Shown in pieces: positions 49,860 to 61,149 of a stretch of DNA of 64,000 nucleotides (its first letter is position 1; every line of letters starts with the position of its first letter). This DNA is from Triglochin maritima. Its lineage: Eukaryota; Streptophyta; Magnoliopsida; Alismatales; Juncaginaceae. A program made the position numbers and the translations under genes. The notes beneath the pieces were generated by a model. The model made no database searches, was not told the DNA's origin, and saw nothing but the letters and a program-made list of their open reading frames with translations. The stretch spans positions 47,406,598-47,470,597 of the forward strand of contig OY821778.1 of the NCBI GenBank assembly GCA_963682175.1, in the 5' to 3' direction.

Positions 49860-51730
49860 TGCACTGCATACATTGCATCATATGTCTTTCATTTAGATTG
49901 CTTTTATATCAATAAATGCTACTAAGGTATGTGTTTAGTCTTATTTACAGAATACAGGGACCTGAATGCAAATTACCCACATTCTGAGCATAAACCCGTG
50001 CAAAAGACTCATTTCTATCATAAAGACCAAGTTCAAGTTTATCGGGTTTCAAATGGAAATGTATCCAAGCATAAAAGCATTCAAGACCTAATTACGAAAA
50101 GAACAAGGACTTACGCACAAAAGTAGCCGGGGACTTAATTGCAAAAAGACAAGGACCTAATTGCAATTAAAGCACCAAAATATTATCTTGGAGAAAATCT
50201 AAAGAAAAATCAATGTAAATCTCCAAACATATAAAGGAATTAATCCGGAGCTCAAAAGAATGGAAAGAAATCATCCAGACGCGCAAAGGAGGATCAAATC
50301 ATACCATAAACACTCAGCAAAAATCCGGATTTAATCTGACTATATTGTGCGGCGTTTCCGCCGCACAACACATACTCCATGCAGCGATTCCGCCGCCCGC
50401 CTTGCGATCCGTGTGCACCAAGTTTGCCCAGTCGTGTCTGGACACGTGTACTCTCCAATTCGATACCTAGGTCTCTTGTAAACAACTATAAATAGCCCCG
50501 AGAACGATGTTAGAAGGGTCCTTGGCCTTAGACCTAGTTTTAAGTTGTTGTTTTTATTTGTCTTTACTTTAGTAATAAAATTCTGTTGTTTTATTTCTTG
50601 TTTTTTTTGTTTTCTTTTGTAATTCCTCTAGGACCCCTTCTCCTTCCTCCCTCCATGAGTTTCTAACTCTTTCCAAAGGGTGGAGGTGACAGATTTAGGG
50701 TGAAGAGAAGATGAATGAATGTTATTATTTTAAGTTCGTGGTAGTATATTTTGATTACTTGAGTTTATGTTAAATCATTTATCATGTAATGCTTCATAAC
50801 TAACATGATTTATTATAAGTTTCTGAATTCTCTAATCTAAACCCTAAATCTAAACCTCCACCCGACGGAATTCACCTCTTTGTTCTTGTTTTAGTTTTAA
50901 TCGTTCATGTTTCTTGCTTTAGATAATAAAAACCCAAAAATCTCAAAACCAACTTATTTCTTCTCTCCTTCTTTCCCCTACTCGAAAATCACACAAATAA
51001 CAAATCTCTCCCTCCTTGTGTTCGACCCGTACTTGCCACGTCTTCATTGACGTCGTTCACTTGCGGTATAAATAAAATTCTCATCAAGTTTTTGGCACCG
51101 TTGCCGGGGAGGCGACACAGATTTTTTTTTTTGTTGATTTCGATTTTATCCTGTTTATCTTGTGCGCGATCTAAATATTTGGATTTGTGTTTCAGGAGAC
51201 AACAGAGTGCACGGTGAAATCCGGGCACATTCGGAGCTTAACGAGCGGCGGAATCGCCGCATACCAAGAACAACGTGCGGCGGAATCGCCGCCTATTTGA
51301 AGTATCTGGGCTTCAAATTTTTCTAGGACGCGACCATCTCTGGGTGGACGCGTGGAGCTACTGAATTTCGAGAGCGGGCGGTGAACCCGACTGAGCATTG
51401 CGTAGGTAACCTTTGTTGCCTTTTTCCTCGTACTTTCTAGTTTCGGAAAATTTCCTTTTGTAGAACTGCACGTGTTAAGCTTAAATTCCATAATTGGCAA
51501 TAATTGAACTCTGACCTAAAAATTGGCAAAACTAGAAGAACTTAGTGCATGCATCATATACTGTTTTGTTTGCATTATTCTTGCTAAATTCTTGCAAATT
51601 AATTCTTGTTGAAGAGTGCTGGAGGCAAGGTACGTATCACGGTTTTAACGATTGCATTTAAGCATATAATTTAGTTTGCATACAACCTTGCAATTGCCCC
51701 CATCTAAATACCATTGTTTGACTATCTTTG
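49860..51730 (+). mobile_element. Gypsy-type LTR fragment with primer-binding site
   Basis: The region breaks the Copia pol sequence. It has a TATA box (CTATAAATAG) at about 50486, a probable AATAAA signal at about 50574, and an LTR end near 51086 (TCTCATCA). The segment TTGGCACCGTTGCCGGGGA follows at about 51092-51110. That last motif is the tRNA-primer site region common in plant Gypsy elements of the Athila/Tat type (one base differs from the usual GGCGCCG). About 600 bases of leader follow with no ORF. There are no gag-pol genes and no 3' LTR. The limits are approximate. Confidence 0.6.
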
Positions 51731-51808
51731 CTAGATCTCGAGAGATGTATTCTATAAAATTGAAAAGGTCTTTATATGGATTAAAACAATCCGGACGAAT
51801 GTGGTACA
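51731..51808 (+). pseudogene. short RT piece of the old Copia element
   Basis: SREMYSIKLKRSLYGLKQSG and the following RMWY encode the RT segment just before the second nested insertion. It lies in the middle of the RT domain; roughly the first half of RT, which should precede it, is missing. Confidence 0.85.
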
Positions 51809-53322
51809 CGTTGGATCGTGAGGGTCTACAATACTAATCACTTTTATCCCTAATTACCTACTTGTTTAACGATCAAAGATATGCAGCGGAATTTAAAACT
51901 AAACAAGCAAGTAAGGAATAGAAAATGCAAACCACAAGGAACACGAGGGGTTTTACAGAGGTTCGATCTCCGCCTACGTCATCTCTTGCAAGCTCCTTTC
52001 GACACTTCGAGCTCCGCTTGCGTCTTCACTATCCACTCCTTGTTCTGGGCCGAGAGAGAACGCATTTACAAAACAAGCACCGTGAACACCCTCACTTGCT
52101 TGACTTTCTTCCTCTCACAATCTGAGAGAGAACACTTCGGGCTTTCACCAAAATCCTTGCTCCTTGAACAACAAATGAGTGAGACAACACTCTCTAAATA
52201 TTTAGCACACTTTGAGTATGATTTGGCTATGATCAAAGGTGTGGAAGGTTTTGAGCTTTTGAGTGTTTTGAGTTTTTGTCTAATGTAATGTATAGGACAA
52301 GTATGTGTGGGCGAGTTGTGTTAAAATGTGTTTTACAACTCTATTTATAAGCATTAGAGAGAATACAACCGTTGGGGATGAATTGAGTAAAGATTGTGTA
52401 AGATACACTAAACAGAAATCTGTAGGACCCAATTCTTCTTAAAATCGGTCGACCGAAACGAATATACCGGTCGACCAGTTGGTCAAAATATGGATATCAC
52501 TTAAGTTCACTTAAGTGAACGGTCGAACGGGCTCAGGGGATTGGTCGACCGTTCTAGGGTTTCTGGTCTGAGCAAATGGGATCGGTCGAACTAGAGAAGA
52601 GGTTGGTTCGACCAAATACGTCCAGACACTTCTGGGTTTGGGAAGAATTGAGTTTCGGTCGACCAGGGTCAAAGAAACGTTCGACCGAATTAGTCTAGAG
52701 TGTTCAGGGTGACCAAAAATATGTTTGATCGGTCGACCGCCAGAAAGGTTTCGGTCTACCGGATGTTTGGTAAGTTTGGGGTTTTTTGAAATCCGACCGT
52801 TGTAGAAAAACGACAAATCAAACGGTCAAGTGACATGTATGATAGGTCGAACAAATATGTTGAAACGGTCGACCGATGTTAACACTTAATCCTATAACAG
52901 AATTAACAACCCGATCGGTCGAACGAAGAACTCGTTTCGGTCGACAGATTTGGTCCAGACAGTTCAGGTTAGGTTAAGTGTTTTCCGGTTCAAGTTTGGG
53001 TGATCTATTGAAGTCCAAATGTTATGAAATTTCGTGTGTGACTTCTCTAAGGAACCTAGTGTGTGTTTAAGTTGATTTTATCTCAAGTTTGCTCAATTAC
53101 ACAAAGTTCCTAAGACTCAAAGAAATACAAATTACATGTCTTCAAATGAGCTTGATTACATGTCTTTACTTGATTTCATTTCTTCCTTGAGTCTTGATCA
53201 TTTGTAGAGGTTAGCACAAAGCAATATATATGCAATGTAACATGTGTGCTACTCTACACGATCACAATTAAGATTAGGTTGATTAAATCATCAAAACATA
53301 AATTAAGGTCAAAAAGCCAACA
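51809..53322 (+). mobile_element. solo LTR, copy 2 (1514 bp) nested in Copia RT
   Basis: It matches 37506-39025 from end to end in the same orientation. It starts CGTTGG (first base changed from T) and ends CCAACA, with 5-bp flanks GTACA and ATACA. It sits exactly between the TAC and AAT codons of the Copia RT: removing it and one flank restores a continuous reading frame. It contains six exact GGTCGACC words and many decayed variants, and the same CTATTTATAAGC TATA box near 52341. Confidence 0.9.
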
Positions 53323-54430
53323 ATACAATCGTCTTAGTGAAAGTCTTCTCAAAGAAGGGTTTACAAATAATCTCATAAGTCCATGTGTTTTTATTAGAAA
53401 ATCAACATCTGGCTTTGTAATTATTGTTGTATATGTTGATGACTTAAATATCATTGGGAACCCTGAAGAGATTGAAAGAACTGCTAAATATTTGAAGAAT
53501 GAATTTGAAATGAAAGACCTTACCGTAACTAAATTTTGTCTCGGCCTGCAGATCGAGCACTTACCAAATGGAATTTTCATTCATCAATCAAATTATATAG
53601 AGAAGACATTAAAACATTTTAATATGGATAAAGTTCATCCACTAAGTTCTCCAATAGTTATTCATTCTCTTATTGCTGAAAAAGACCATTTCCGTCCTCG
53701 AGAGAATGATGAAGACATTCTTGGTCTAGAAGTACCATATCTAAGTGTTATTGGGGCTTTAATGTACCTGACTAACAATACAAGACCTGATATTGCATTT
53801 TCAGTAAATGTATTGGCTAGATATAGTTCTGAACCAACACGTAGACATTGGAACAGAATTAAACATGTATTCTGTTATCTTTGTTGAACGCGTGATATGG
53901 GGTTATTTTTCCAAAAGAATTTAGAGCCCAAACTAATTGGATATGCCGATGCTGGATATTTGTCAGATCCACATAAAGCTAAATCACAAACAGGATATGT
54001 GTTTACATATGGTGGCACAACAATTTCATGGCGATCAACGAAACAAATATTAACAGCAACATCTTCAAAACATGCAGAGTTGATTGCATTATATGAGGCT
54101 AGTCGAGAATCTGTATGATTGAGATCAATGATCCAAAGCATACAAGAAGAATGTGGACTCGACAAAATCAAAGATCATTCGACAATTTTATATGAAGACA
54201 ATACTGCATGCATTGCTCAAATAAAAGAATGATAAATCAAAGGCGATAAGACAACATATTTCACCAAAGTTTTCTCGACGCATAATTTACAAAAGGATGG
54301 TGAGATAGATGTCCGTCAGATTCAATCAAGCGAGAATTTATCAGATTTATTCACAAAATCATTACCTACAACAGTTTTTGAGCAACTTGTTCACAAGATA
54401 GGTGTTTGTCGCTTGAAAAATATACGTTGA
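53323..54430 (+). pseudogene. Copia RT C-terminal half and RNase H remnant
   Basis: The frame resumes with NRLSESLLKEGF and the RT active site YVDDLNIIG at about 53429-53455, then NTRPDIAFSVN and the RNase H segment with GYADAGYLSDPHKAKSQTGY. Stops fall at 53885-53887, 54116-54118 and near 54230, and the end resembles LSDLFTKSLPT. It is degraded more than the Copia element at 29.6 kb. Confidence 0.88.
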
Positions 54431-54561
54431 AGTGAGGGGGAGCATCATACGCGTTGCATTCTTTTTTCTTTCACCGAGTTTTTATCCCATCAGGTTTTTC
54501 TTGGTAAAGTTTTTAGCGATGCAACATCCCTAGCGTATAAATATGATCATCCAATAGGGAG

Positions 54562-54783
54562 TGTTGAGAATTCCAAAGGTTTTGTGGATGATTCACATTC
54601 CTTAACCCCCAATAGTTTAAGTATGTTTTACTCTTATTAATATGGTGTAATTCCATTTATTTTGGTTGTAACCTCTATTACATCCTCACCCTATATATAG
54701 GAGATTATTGTACATATTTGGTGACAAGAGAAGAAATACATACATCTCTCCCTTCGTCAATCTTTGTTGTTTGTTTTACAACA
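54562..54783 (+). repeat. 3' LTR of the old Copia element
   Basis: The putative LTR starts TGTTGAGAATTCC right after a purine-rich tract (AATAGGGAG) and ends TTTTACAACA, 222 bp. A TATA box (CTATATATAGGA) lies near 54692. Without a 5' partner the ends cannot be proven. Confidence 0.6.
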
Positions 54784-55723
54784 AAAGGTATGAATCTACT
54801 GATTGTAGTTGTAACTGTCGGCCTAATAAAAAAAGAATGTTATTGCATCTTAGATACGTAAGCAACTATAATTTCATTTTTATAATTACCATAAACAGAC
54901 TTTATTACTTAACATATATACAGTAGTCGTGGAACCCACATGGACCAAACCCAGGGAATAGATGCTGACTTTGAAGATAATGGGGACGCCACGAAGCTAG
55001 CACTTTATTGATTAATCTTCGTAGACTCACTCATACGTCAGTTTTACAATCAATACAACAAGTTTACATTTTAGCCACTGTATTTTTCCATCGCAAGGTC
55101 CTACAAGTGACGGATAACTACCGTCGCAAATGTAACGTTCACCGAAGACATTGAACCACGGATATTGCAATGATTATCAACCGACGTAGTTTGTTTTTTG
55201 GCGAGACAAGTTGACACGCTAAGTTAGTAACGACGACATATAATATCCGTGGTTGTTGGCTAACTAATGTAATTGTAGGGACGGATAGTACTGTTACTAA
55301 TCCTATCAGATTGCTGATCCGGTGGTCCTCCTTAAATCCCTTCTCGCTCACCCCCACTTGTATATAATTAAGCTTATAAGGGAAAGACGAGACCAACTGT
55401 AAGTTTGACGTACCTGCGAGACGGTTTGATCGAGGAGCTGCAGACTGGTCCGCAAGAGGTTAACCTTCTCTCAGACCCTCCCAAATGACCACGCCTTCTA
55501 TTCTCTGGAAGACAAGAAAAAAGCCCTACTAACAAAATGGAAGAATGTTGATAACGAAGAACATAGTTCAAATGCCTCGGATGGCTACACCATGTGCCAC
55601 AATGTAAATATTCCTCTCATGATAGACTACATTCTGTTCTGCAAAAACATAACCATATGCCAATGTCAATGCCTCAAAAGAAGGTTCTTTCCATTGACCA
55701 ATCCATTTATTTGATGTTCATAT
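54784..55723. other. unassigned region
   Basis: No gene is supported. A part near 55100-55300 is rich in CGAC and CGTAG words, which could be the edge of a decayed DNA transposon, but I could not identify its ends. Confidence 0.35.
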
Positions 55724-55945
55724 TGTAAACCCTAAACTACTAAACGTCGCCCCAAAACTACTTAAATCGCCCCTTAAAATTACCAAATTGCCCTTAACAA
55801 TATATTTAATACCCATATCGTCCAGTGTCTTTAAACAAGGTTTTTGACTCAGTTTTACTAACATTCCTAGTACCAACATCACGAAAATGTCTGGCGAAAC
55901 ACCTAGATCAGGCGAAGTAACGGAGACGGATTTTTTTTTCCGACT

Positions 55946-56166
55946 CGGACGTCTGGCTAAGACGCCTGCACCATCGTGGAGGCGTCTGGCTAAGACGCCT
56001 CCACCATGGTTGAGGCGTCTTAGCCAGACGCCTCCACGATGGTACATGCGTCTTAGCCAGACGCCTCTACCATGGTGTAAGCGTCTTGCTAAGACGCCTC
56101 AACCATGGTGGAGGCGTCTTAGCCAGACGCCGCCACGATGGTACAGACGTCTTAGCCAGACGTCTC
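55946..56166. repeat. CGTCTGGCTAAGACG palindromic array 1
   Basis: About eight units of about 30 bases alternate in orientation, each built on CGTCTGGCTAAGACGCC, usually followed by a CCATGG-like spacer. The array could form many short stem-loops. Confidence 0.85.
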
Positions 56167-56482
56167 ATTTTTTTTAATTTTTTTGTTAAATTAAAATTAT
56201 ACGGTGTGTTATCTCAAATTATTTGACGTTTCTTTGCAAGTTTTCGGTGGTAACCGGTCGGATTACAATGTGTTTTTTTGCAAGTGATGAAGATTCAAAA
56301 AAATTCCAGATCGAGCATTTTTTAAGTTCCAAATCCCCCGGTGGTAAAACATCCTGACTTACAAATACCACCTCGACAGAAGAGGTATCGGTCATCCGAA
56401 TATAGTAATTATTAACTTATTAATTAATTTAACAATTATCTAAATTTATAATCAATTATCTTTTTTAAAAAATAATAAAAAA

Positions 56483-56712
56483 TTACGGGCGTCCGACGGA
56501 GCCGCCCCCACGTAGGAGGGGGCGTCTGGCTAAGACGCCTCCCCTATGGGGGAGGCGTCTTACACAGACGCATGTCCCATGGGCGGAGCGTCTGGGTAAA
56601 ACGCCTCCCCGATGGGTAAGGCGTCTGGGTAAAACGCTGCCCCCATGGGGAAGGCGTCTTAGTCAGACGCCCCCTCATACGTGGGGGCGGCTCCGTCGGA
56701 CGCCCGTAATTT
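56483..56712. repeat. palindromic array 2 framed by 58-bp inverted arms
   Basis: The block begins ATTACGGGCGTCCGACGGAG and ends with its reverse complement; the arms are roughly 58 bases (about 56483-56540 and 56655-56712). Between them are diverged versions of the array-1 unit with GGGGG/CCCCC additions. It looks like a nested copy or an internal amplification. Confidence 0.8.
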
Positions 56713-57428
56713 ATTATTATTTTTTTATTAAAAAGATGTTAGATATTTTACCAGATTCGAGTACACTGGGGCATCCGTTGGTTCATTACTGACCTCCAAA
56801 ACATTATTTTTTATGATTATAAGAGGAATATGAAGAGAGATGTGTGATAGGAGGGCAAAATGTCGCGTTATAGCAGTAGAAATGAGAGAAGAGCAAAATG
56901 GTAATTTCAAGGGGCGATTTAAGTAATTTTGGGACGATGTTTAGCAATTCAGATAAGAAATGAAGCCGGTTTACAGAACCCTTTGATTAGTTTTATTTTA
57001 ATTTAACAAGGACAACCATACTCTAACACGAAATTCAGCTAAACTAAAATCTGACATGCCAAAATTAAACTAAAAATCTGACAGGGCAGAGAGCTGATCA
57101 ACTCCTCCAGTAGAAACACTAGTCAACTGTAGCTTTCATTTCAACACAAGTAGTTTGAAATCTAAAGGAACCAACATATTCATGCTAGAGTGCCTATTCC
57201 ACGCAAGCTTTAATTTGAGGAGAAGGGCACCAAATGTTCGACGGAAAAATAAAGGCGCATGAACAAACTAAGATCCCTACACTGGAGAGTGGCAGAAAAA
57301 TTCCAGTCACTTCCTTTACAAGCAAGATTGCATTCGTTACCACAAATAGGATTAAACATGATGAAGACAAGCTTGTTGACATTCAAAAGATCTAAGAGGT
57401 GCGTAAGCATCTTGACGGTTGGGATCGC

Positions 57429-57776
57429 CAGTGTTCTAAAATGCAGCCGGATGCGATCGCATATGCAGATGTTGGAGCGATGCGTGGGAGAAGTGCATTG
57501 TATCTCCCCGATGCGGCCGCATTTCAAAACCTCCAGTTTTTATTTTTATTTTTGATTTTTAATTTATTTACTTTGATTTGTTTAATATTGAATTAATGAT
57601 CTTAGAAATTATTGAAAATTAATCTAAAATTTTAGTTACATGTATATAATTTATAATTAATATATCTATAATATATTATTTAATTATTAAATCACAAACC
57701 ACATGTACACTCGCATCTCACATATGTTAGATGTGATGCCTCTCCGCACCGCATTTGCATCCCTCGTATCTGAACT
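57429..57776 (+). mobile_element. MITE copy related to the one at 28.5 kb
   Basis: About 348 bp with weak terminal inverted motifs (GTGTTCTAAAAT and GTATCTGAAC). Subterminal GATGCG and GCGGCCGCA words flank an AT-rich core shared in inverse orientation with 28536-28780. It has no coding capacity; the CG-rich ends may be methylation targets. Confidence 0.7.
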
Positions 57777-58035
57777 TTGGGAATGACAATGTCATCATTA
57801 AAATACACTTGTCTGACCTCACTCATGAATTCATTCATGGGTTACAAAAATAATTATTTATATAAATGAGGGGTTTATGTGCATTTATGTTAAAGAAATG
57901 GGAAACCCAACTAAGAATTTAGAAATGTATCGTAAATTGGGCTTGGCTTCCGCATTAGATCTGATGATTCACTAGCAAAAAGCGTGTTTTTAACTGGGAG
58001 GAAGAAGAACAAATAGTGTAAAGTTGTTACAGAGA

Positions 58036-58213
58036 ATTACTATTTATCATCCCAAAACTACTTAAATTGTTCTTGATGATTATGAGAGTAAGATGAAAAA
58101 AAAATTGCAGTAGAAAATAAAATGAAAAAAATATATAAATAGAAATGAAAGACAAAACAATAATTCGTACGGACGATTTAAGTAATTTTTCAACGAAATT
58201 AACAATTCAATTG
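58036..58213. mobile_element. short relative of the 55.7-kb inverted-repeat element
   Basis: The ends carry the same CCCAAAACTACTTAAAT and ATTTAAGTAATTTT blocks in inverted order as the 1.25-kb element, here only about 178 bp apart. It appears to be a deletion derivative without the palindromic arrays. Confidence 0.6.
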
Positions 58214-58502
58214 TTATTTTGCAACTTCTTTTGGTTCAAGGAAAATATATCTGATGTCATTAAATTTAAGTAGAGCAGTAGATTTTACACTCTCCAATTA
58301 GTTCTTTTGGTTCTTAGCACGAATGAAAAAGGATTAGCGAGTTGCTGAGAGAATGAAATTAACATCTGCCCTAAATACATTTCTGGTACAATGAAAAGAG
58401 CTCTATCCTTAAATCTCAAAACAAATTCAACTGTAGAACACCACCCAAACACAAACTCAGCAATGGAAACTGAACATGCACTTCAAAATCCAATGCCATC
58501 AC

Positions 58503-61149
58503 TTAGCTCCCAGATGCAGCTGGAACCGCTGCTGGCCGAGCATCCTCTGCCTTCTCATGTTCTTTGTTCAGCATCTGTTTCAGAGAAAGAGAGCGATTTA
58601 GACCGCGAGACAACTTTGTGACAACCATTCATCACAATTTTAAGCATTTTATCCCATGTTACCTTGTTGTTGATCAAATTGTGCAGCGCAATCACACTCC
58701 GGATGAGAGATGAAAGGTAAATGACAAGCATCATGTCGTTTGTTTTCACTGCAAAATGACAATGATAATATCAACTCCATCAACTAACAAACCACTTGAG
58801 GTAACTCAACATCAAAGCACATGCAAAGAATAGAACCTGAAAAGGCCTTGATCAATTCATTGACGTTGAGGTTAGGAAGCAGATTAAACACATCCTGCAA
58901 ATATGAATTCACAATCAGAACAAAATATCTTAATTGCAATAATAATTACCTAACATCCTCAACCTAACTAATTAGATTAATAATCAACTGCCCATCAAGT
59001 TTAAACAGCAGTTCAGCAGAATGGATACAAAATACTAGATAAACAGCCATGTATGAAAAATTCAGAAATAAAGTTTCAAGATTCATTTATTCGCAGACAC
59101 TTATATTGATCATATGTTCAGCAGTTCTCACATTAATGAGACGTAGGCATCATTCACAAGCTAGTTTCCAGAATTGCCCAAAATAAAATGACACCATTTA
59201 CATAAGAGATCTGTGCAACAAAATTGGCTATGAGGTTAGAATAAGAACATGAAAAACTTACTTGCAGATGGTACAATATCTCATGATTCAGCGGAAGCTT
59301 TCCGTCAATAACAAGATCTAGATAAGCACGTATTTCACGTAGACGTGCATCTAGTCCCTTCAAGGCGGCCAGTTTGCCAGTAACCTTCATAAGGCAGGAG
59401 ATACTAACTTTACAATTAAGGTAACAAAATGCATTCTTAAACATTCTACATATTACAAAAAACAAAAAAAAACTAGACCTCAGTTGCAAGGGTGCTGACA
59501 GTCGTATCCTTCACATCTCTAAGCAAATGCTCCACACCTATAACAGAAGTAGATGCATGTAACTATCATGAAGAATAATGTGATTTCCATGAATTCTTAA
59601 AAAACAAAAGAGAGGTGACATCCACCGATCAAAAGGATCCTCAAGGAAGTGAAAAAAAAGAACAGATACTAGTATTGAAAGGAAAACAACATAAACAAAA
59701 CAAAGATCCCTATTTGAAGACCAACACAATATACAGATGCTAAGTTAAAGAGTACCTATCTCCTCAACTTCATGGGCAGCAATTTCAGAAGGTACATGCA
59801 CAAACACTTTCTGGCTTTTCTGAGTAGCATTCTGAGATATTACAGAAACATTAGGTAAACAAACATTATTACAATATTACAAGTACTTCACAGTCAAAGT
59901 TTCCTTACCTCCTTAACCTCTTCAACGGCATAATACGCTTTTGTAGGAATACCCAACTCCTTTGGTTGGACATCAATAATTACGAGGACTGGATTTGGAA
60001 CATAGCTGCACAACAGGATAAAAAATCTAAGAGTTTGTAGAACTCATGCCTCTTTGTATCTGTCTTAAATAAATGGCAAGATCAACTAGAAATGTAGTCC
60101 ATACAAGGTGTCTGATAAAAAAGAAAAAAAAAACAGGAATAGAATTGAAATAAGTTGTATCAAGTAAAAGACAGAATCTTCAGATCTTATTTATTTGGGA
60201 ATTGCGAATAAGTGCTGCCTAGGAACTTTGAGATGGTTATTGGATGAGGTTGTGTTACACAAAAGAACAAAAAAGACCTCACGCATACAGCAAAAGGGGA
60301 CTGGTAAGAAGCTGGGAAATTTTTTTCGTGGCATTTGACAAGCAGTAAGTAACCAATTCTGAATACTCACAAAGTTAGCAGTGTCCATCCATCTTCAACA
60401 GTGTGAAAGGAGTCATATAAACTACATACATAATCCACTTTAAGACTTAGTGTAAGGGTAGAGCATTTGTTCCTTGAGTGTACAAAAGTCGATAATTACA
60501 CAACTTGTGTAATTACTTATAGATGATTGGTTTGCAAAATAAGTTGACGAATCCTGGGCTGGGATTGTAGAATTAAATTGGAAATCGTTGAGTTGAGGAA
60601 AAGAAGAAAAGAATAGGAACCATATGTATGTATGTATGTATGTATGTATGTTTGTATGTACTCGTGAAAGAGGGCATGGACATCGAGATCGTTCTCGCGC
60701 AACTTGGGACCGGTGCTGTACCAACCGACGACGTGCTCCTTAGCTGAAAGGAAGGAAGAAGAGAGGTTAGGTTAGGTTAGGTGAGGATCTGATCTGATAT
60801 GATATGATATGATGTAGAGAGAGATCTGACTGACTATAAAAAGAAAAAGAAAAAGAAGAAGAAGCAAACCGTTGATCCTTTTGAACATGGAAAACATTTG
60901 GTCGTGGTAGATGTGATCGAGGAACCAGATGCTGGGATCCTTGTCGTCCTCCTCGAAGGGAACGGCGTAGCTGTTGGTGACGTCGACGGTACCCTTGAAG
61001 GAGGTGCCGAGGAGGACCCCAACGACCCGCTTCCGTGTGTCACGTGCCACCCTGTTGTAGTTGTCCACGATGCTCAACAGCACCAGCGGGTGAACGATCA
61101 CCTTCTCCACCGGCCGCGACGAGATCTGCTGCCTCTTCACCACGTCCAT
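58503..61149 (-). CDS. RPN8: 26S proteasome regulatory subunit RPN8
   Basis: RPN8 is a non-catalytic MPN-domain subunit of the 19S lid; it pairs with the deubiquitinase RPN11 in the nucleus and cytosol. Nine minus-strand exons are 61149-60870, 60743-60662, 60005-59909, 59831-59756, 59537-59479, 59384-59262, 58894-58837, 58748-58663 and 58574-58503, total 310 aa with all phases consistent. The MPN domain spans about residues 15-150 ([33 protein letters not shown]). The JAMM metal motif HxHx7SxxD is absent, as expected for RPN8. The rest is helical ([35 protein letters not shown]) and ends in an Ala/Pro tail. A TATG microsatellite abuts the exon 2 donor. Arabidopsis has RPN8A (AE3) and RPN8B; which one this corresponds to cannot be told. 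Confidence 0.97.
60624..60660. repeat. TATG/CATA microsatellite adjacent to RPN8 exon 2 donor
   Basis: A tetranucleotide run of about 37 bases begins exactly at the exon 2 donor; the donor itself (GTACATAC on the minus strand) is part of the repeat. Confidence 0.9.

Larger units (their letters stand above)
46964..54783 (+). mobile_element. old decayed Copia element carrying two nested insertions
   Basis: Pieces of one Copia element occur in order: gag, protease, integrase, a short piece of RT, the rest of RT and RNase H, then a 3' LTR. A Gypsy-type LTR fragment (about 49860-51730) and a 1514-bp solo LTR (51809-53322) separate them. The 5' LTR is not found. Multiple stops and frameshifts show it has been dead for long. 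Confidence 0.85.
55724..56975. mobile_element. 1.25-kb inverted-repeat transposon with internal palindromic arrays
   Basis: The ends begin TGTAAACC at 55724 and end GGTTTACA at 56975. The strongest inverted match is a block of about 55 bases: 55742-55797 (CCCCAAAACTACTTAAATCG and following) against about 56887-56944. Inside are two arrays of short inverted repeats (next entries). An ORF at 55887-56177 consists of a repeated 10-residue RL..TP.PW.R pattern that only reflects the DNA repeats. No transposase is seen and no clear target duplication, so the superfamily is unknown. Confidence 0.75.

Noticed and set aside
55080..55300. CGAC-rich stretch as a CACTA (En/Spm) terminus
   Set aside because: No CACTA end, inverted repeat or 3-bp duplication could be found.
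55887..56177. 96-codon ORF with a regular RL..TP.PW.R repeat as a real protein
   Set aside because: The repeat reflects the palindromic DNA array; the opposite strand is also open and no start context or homology supports translation.
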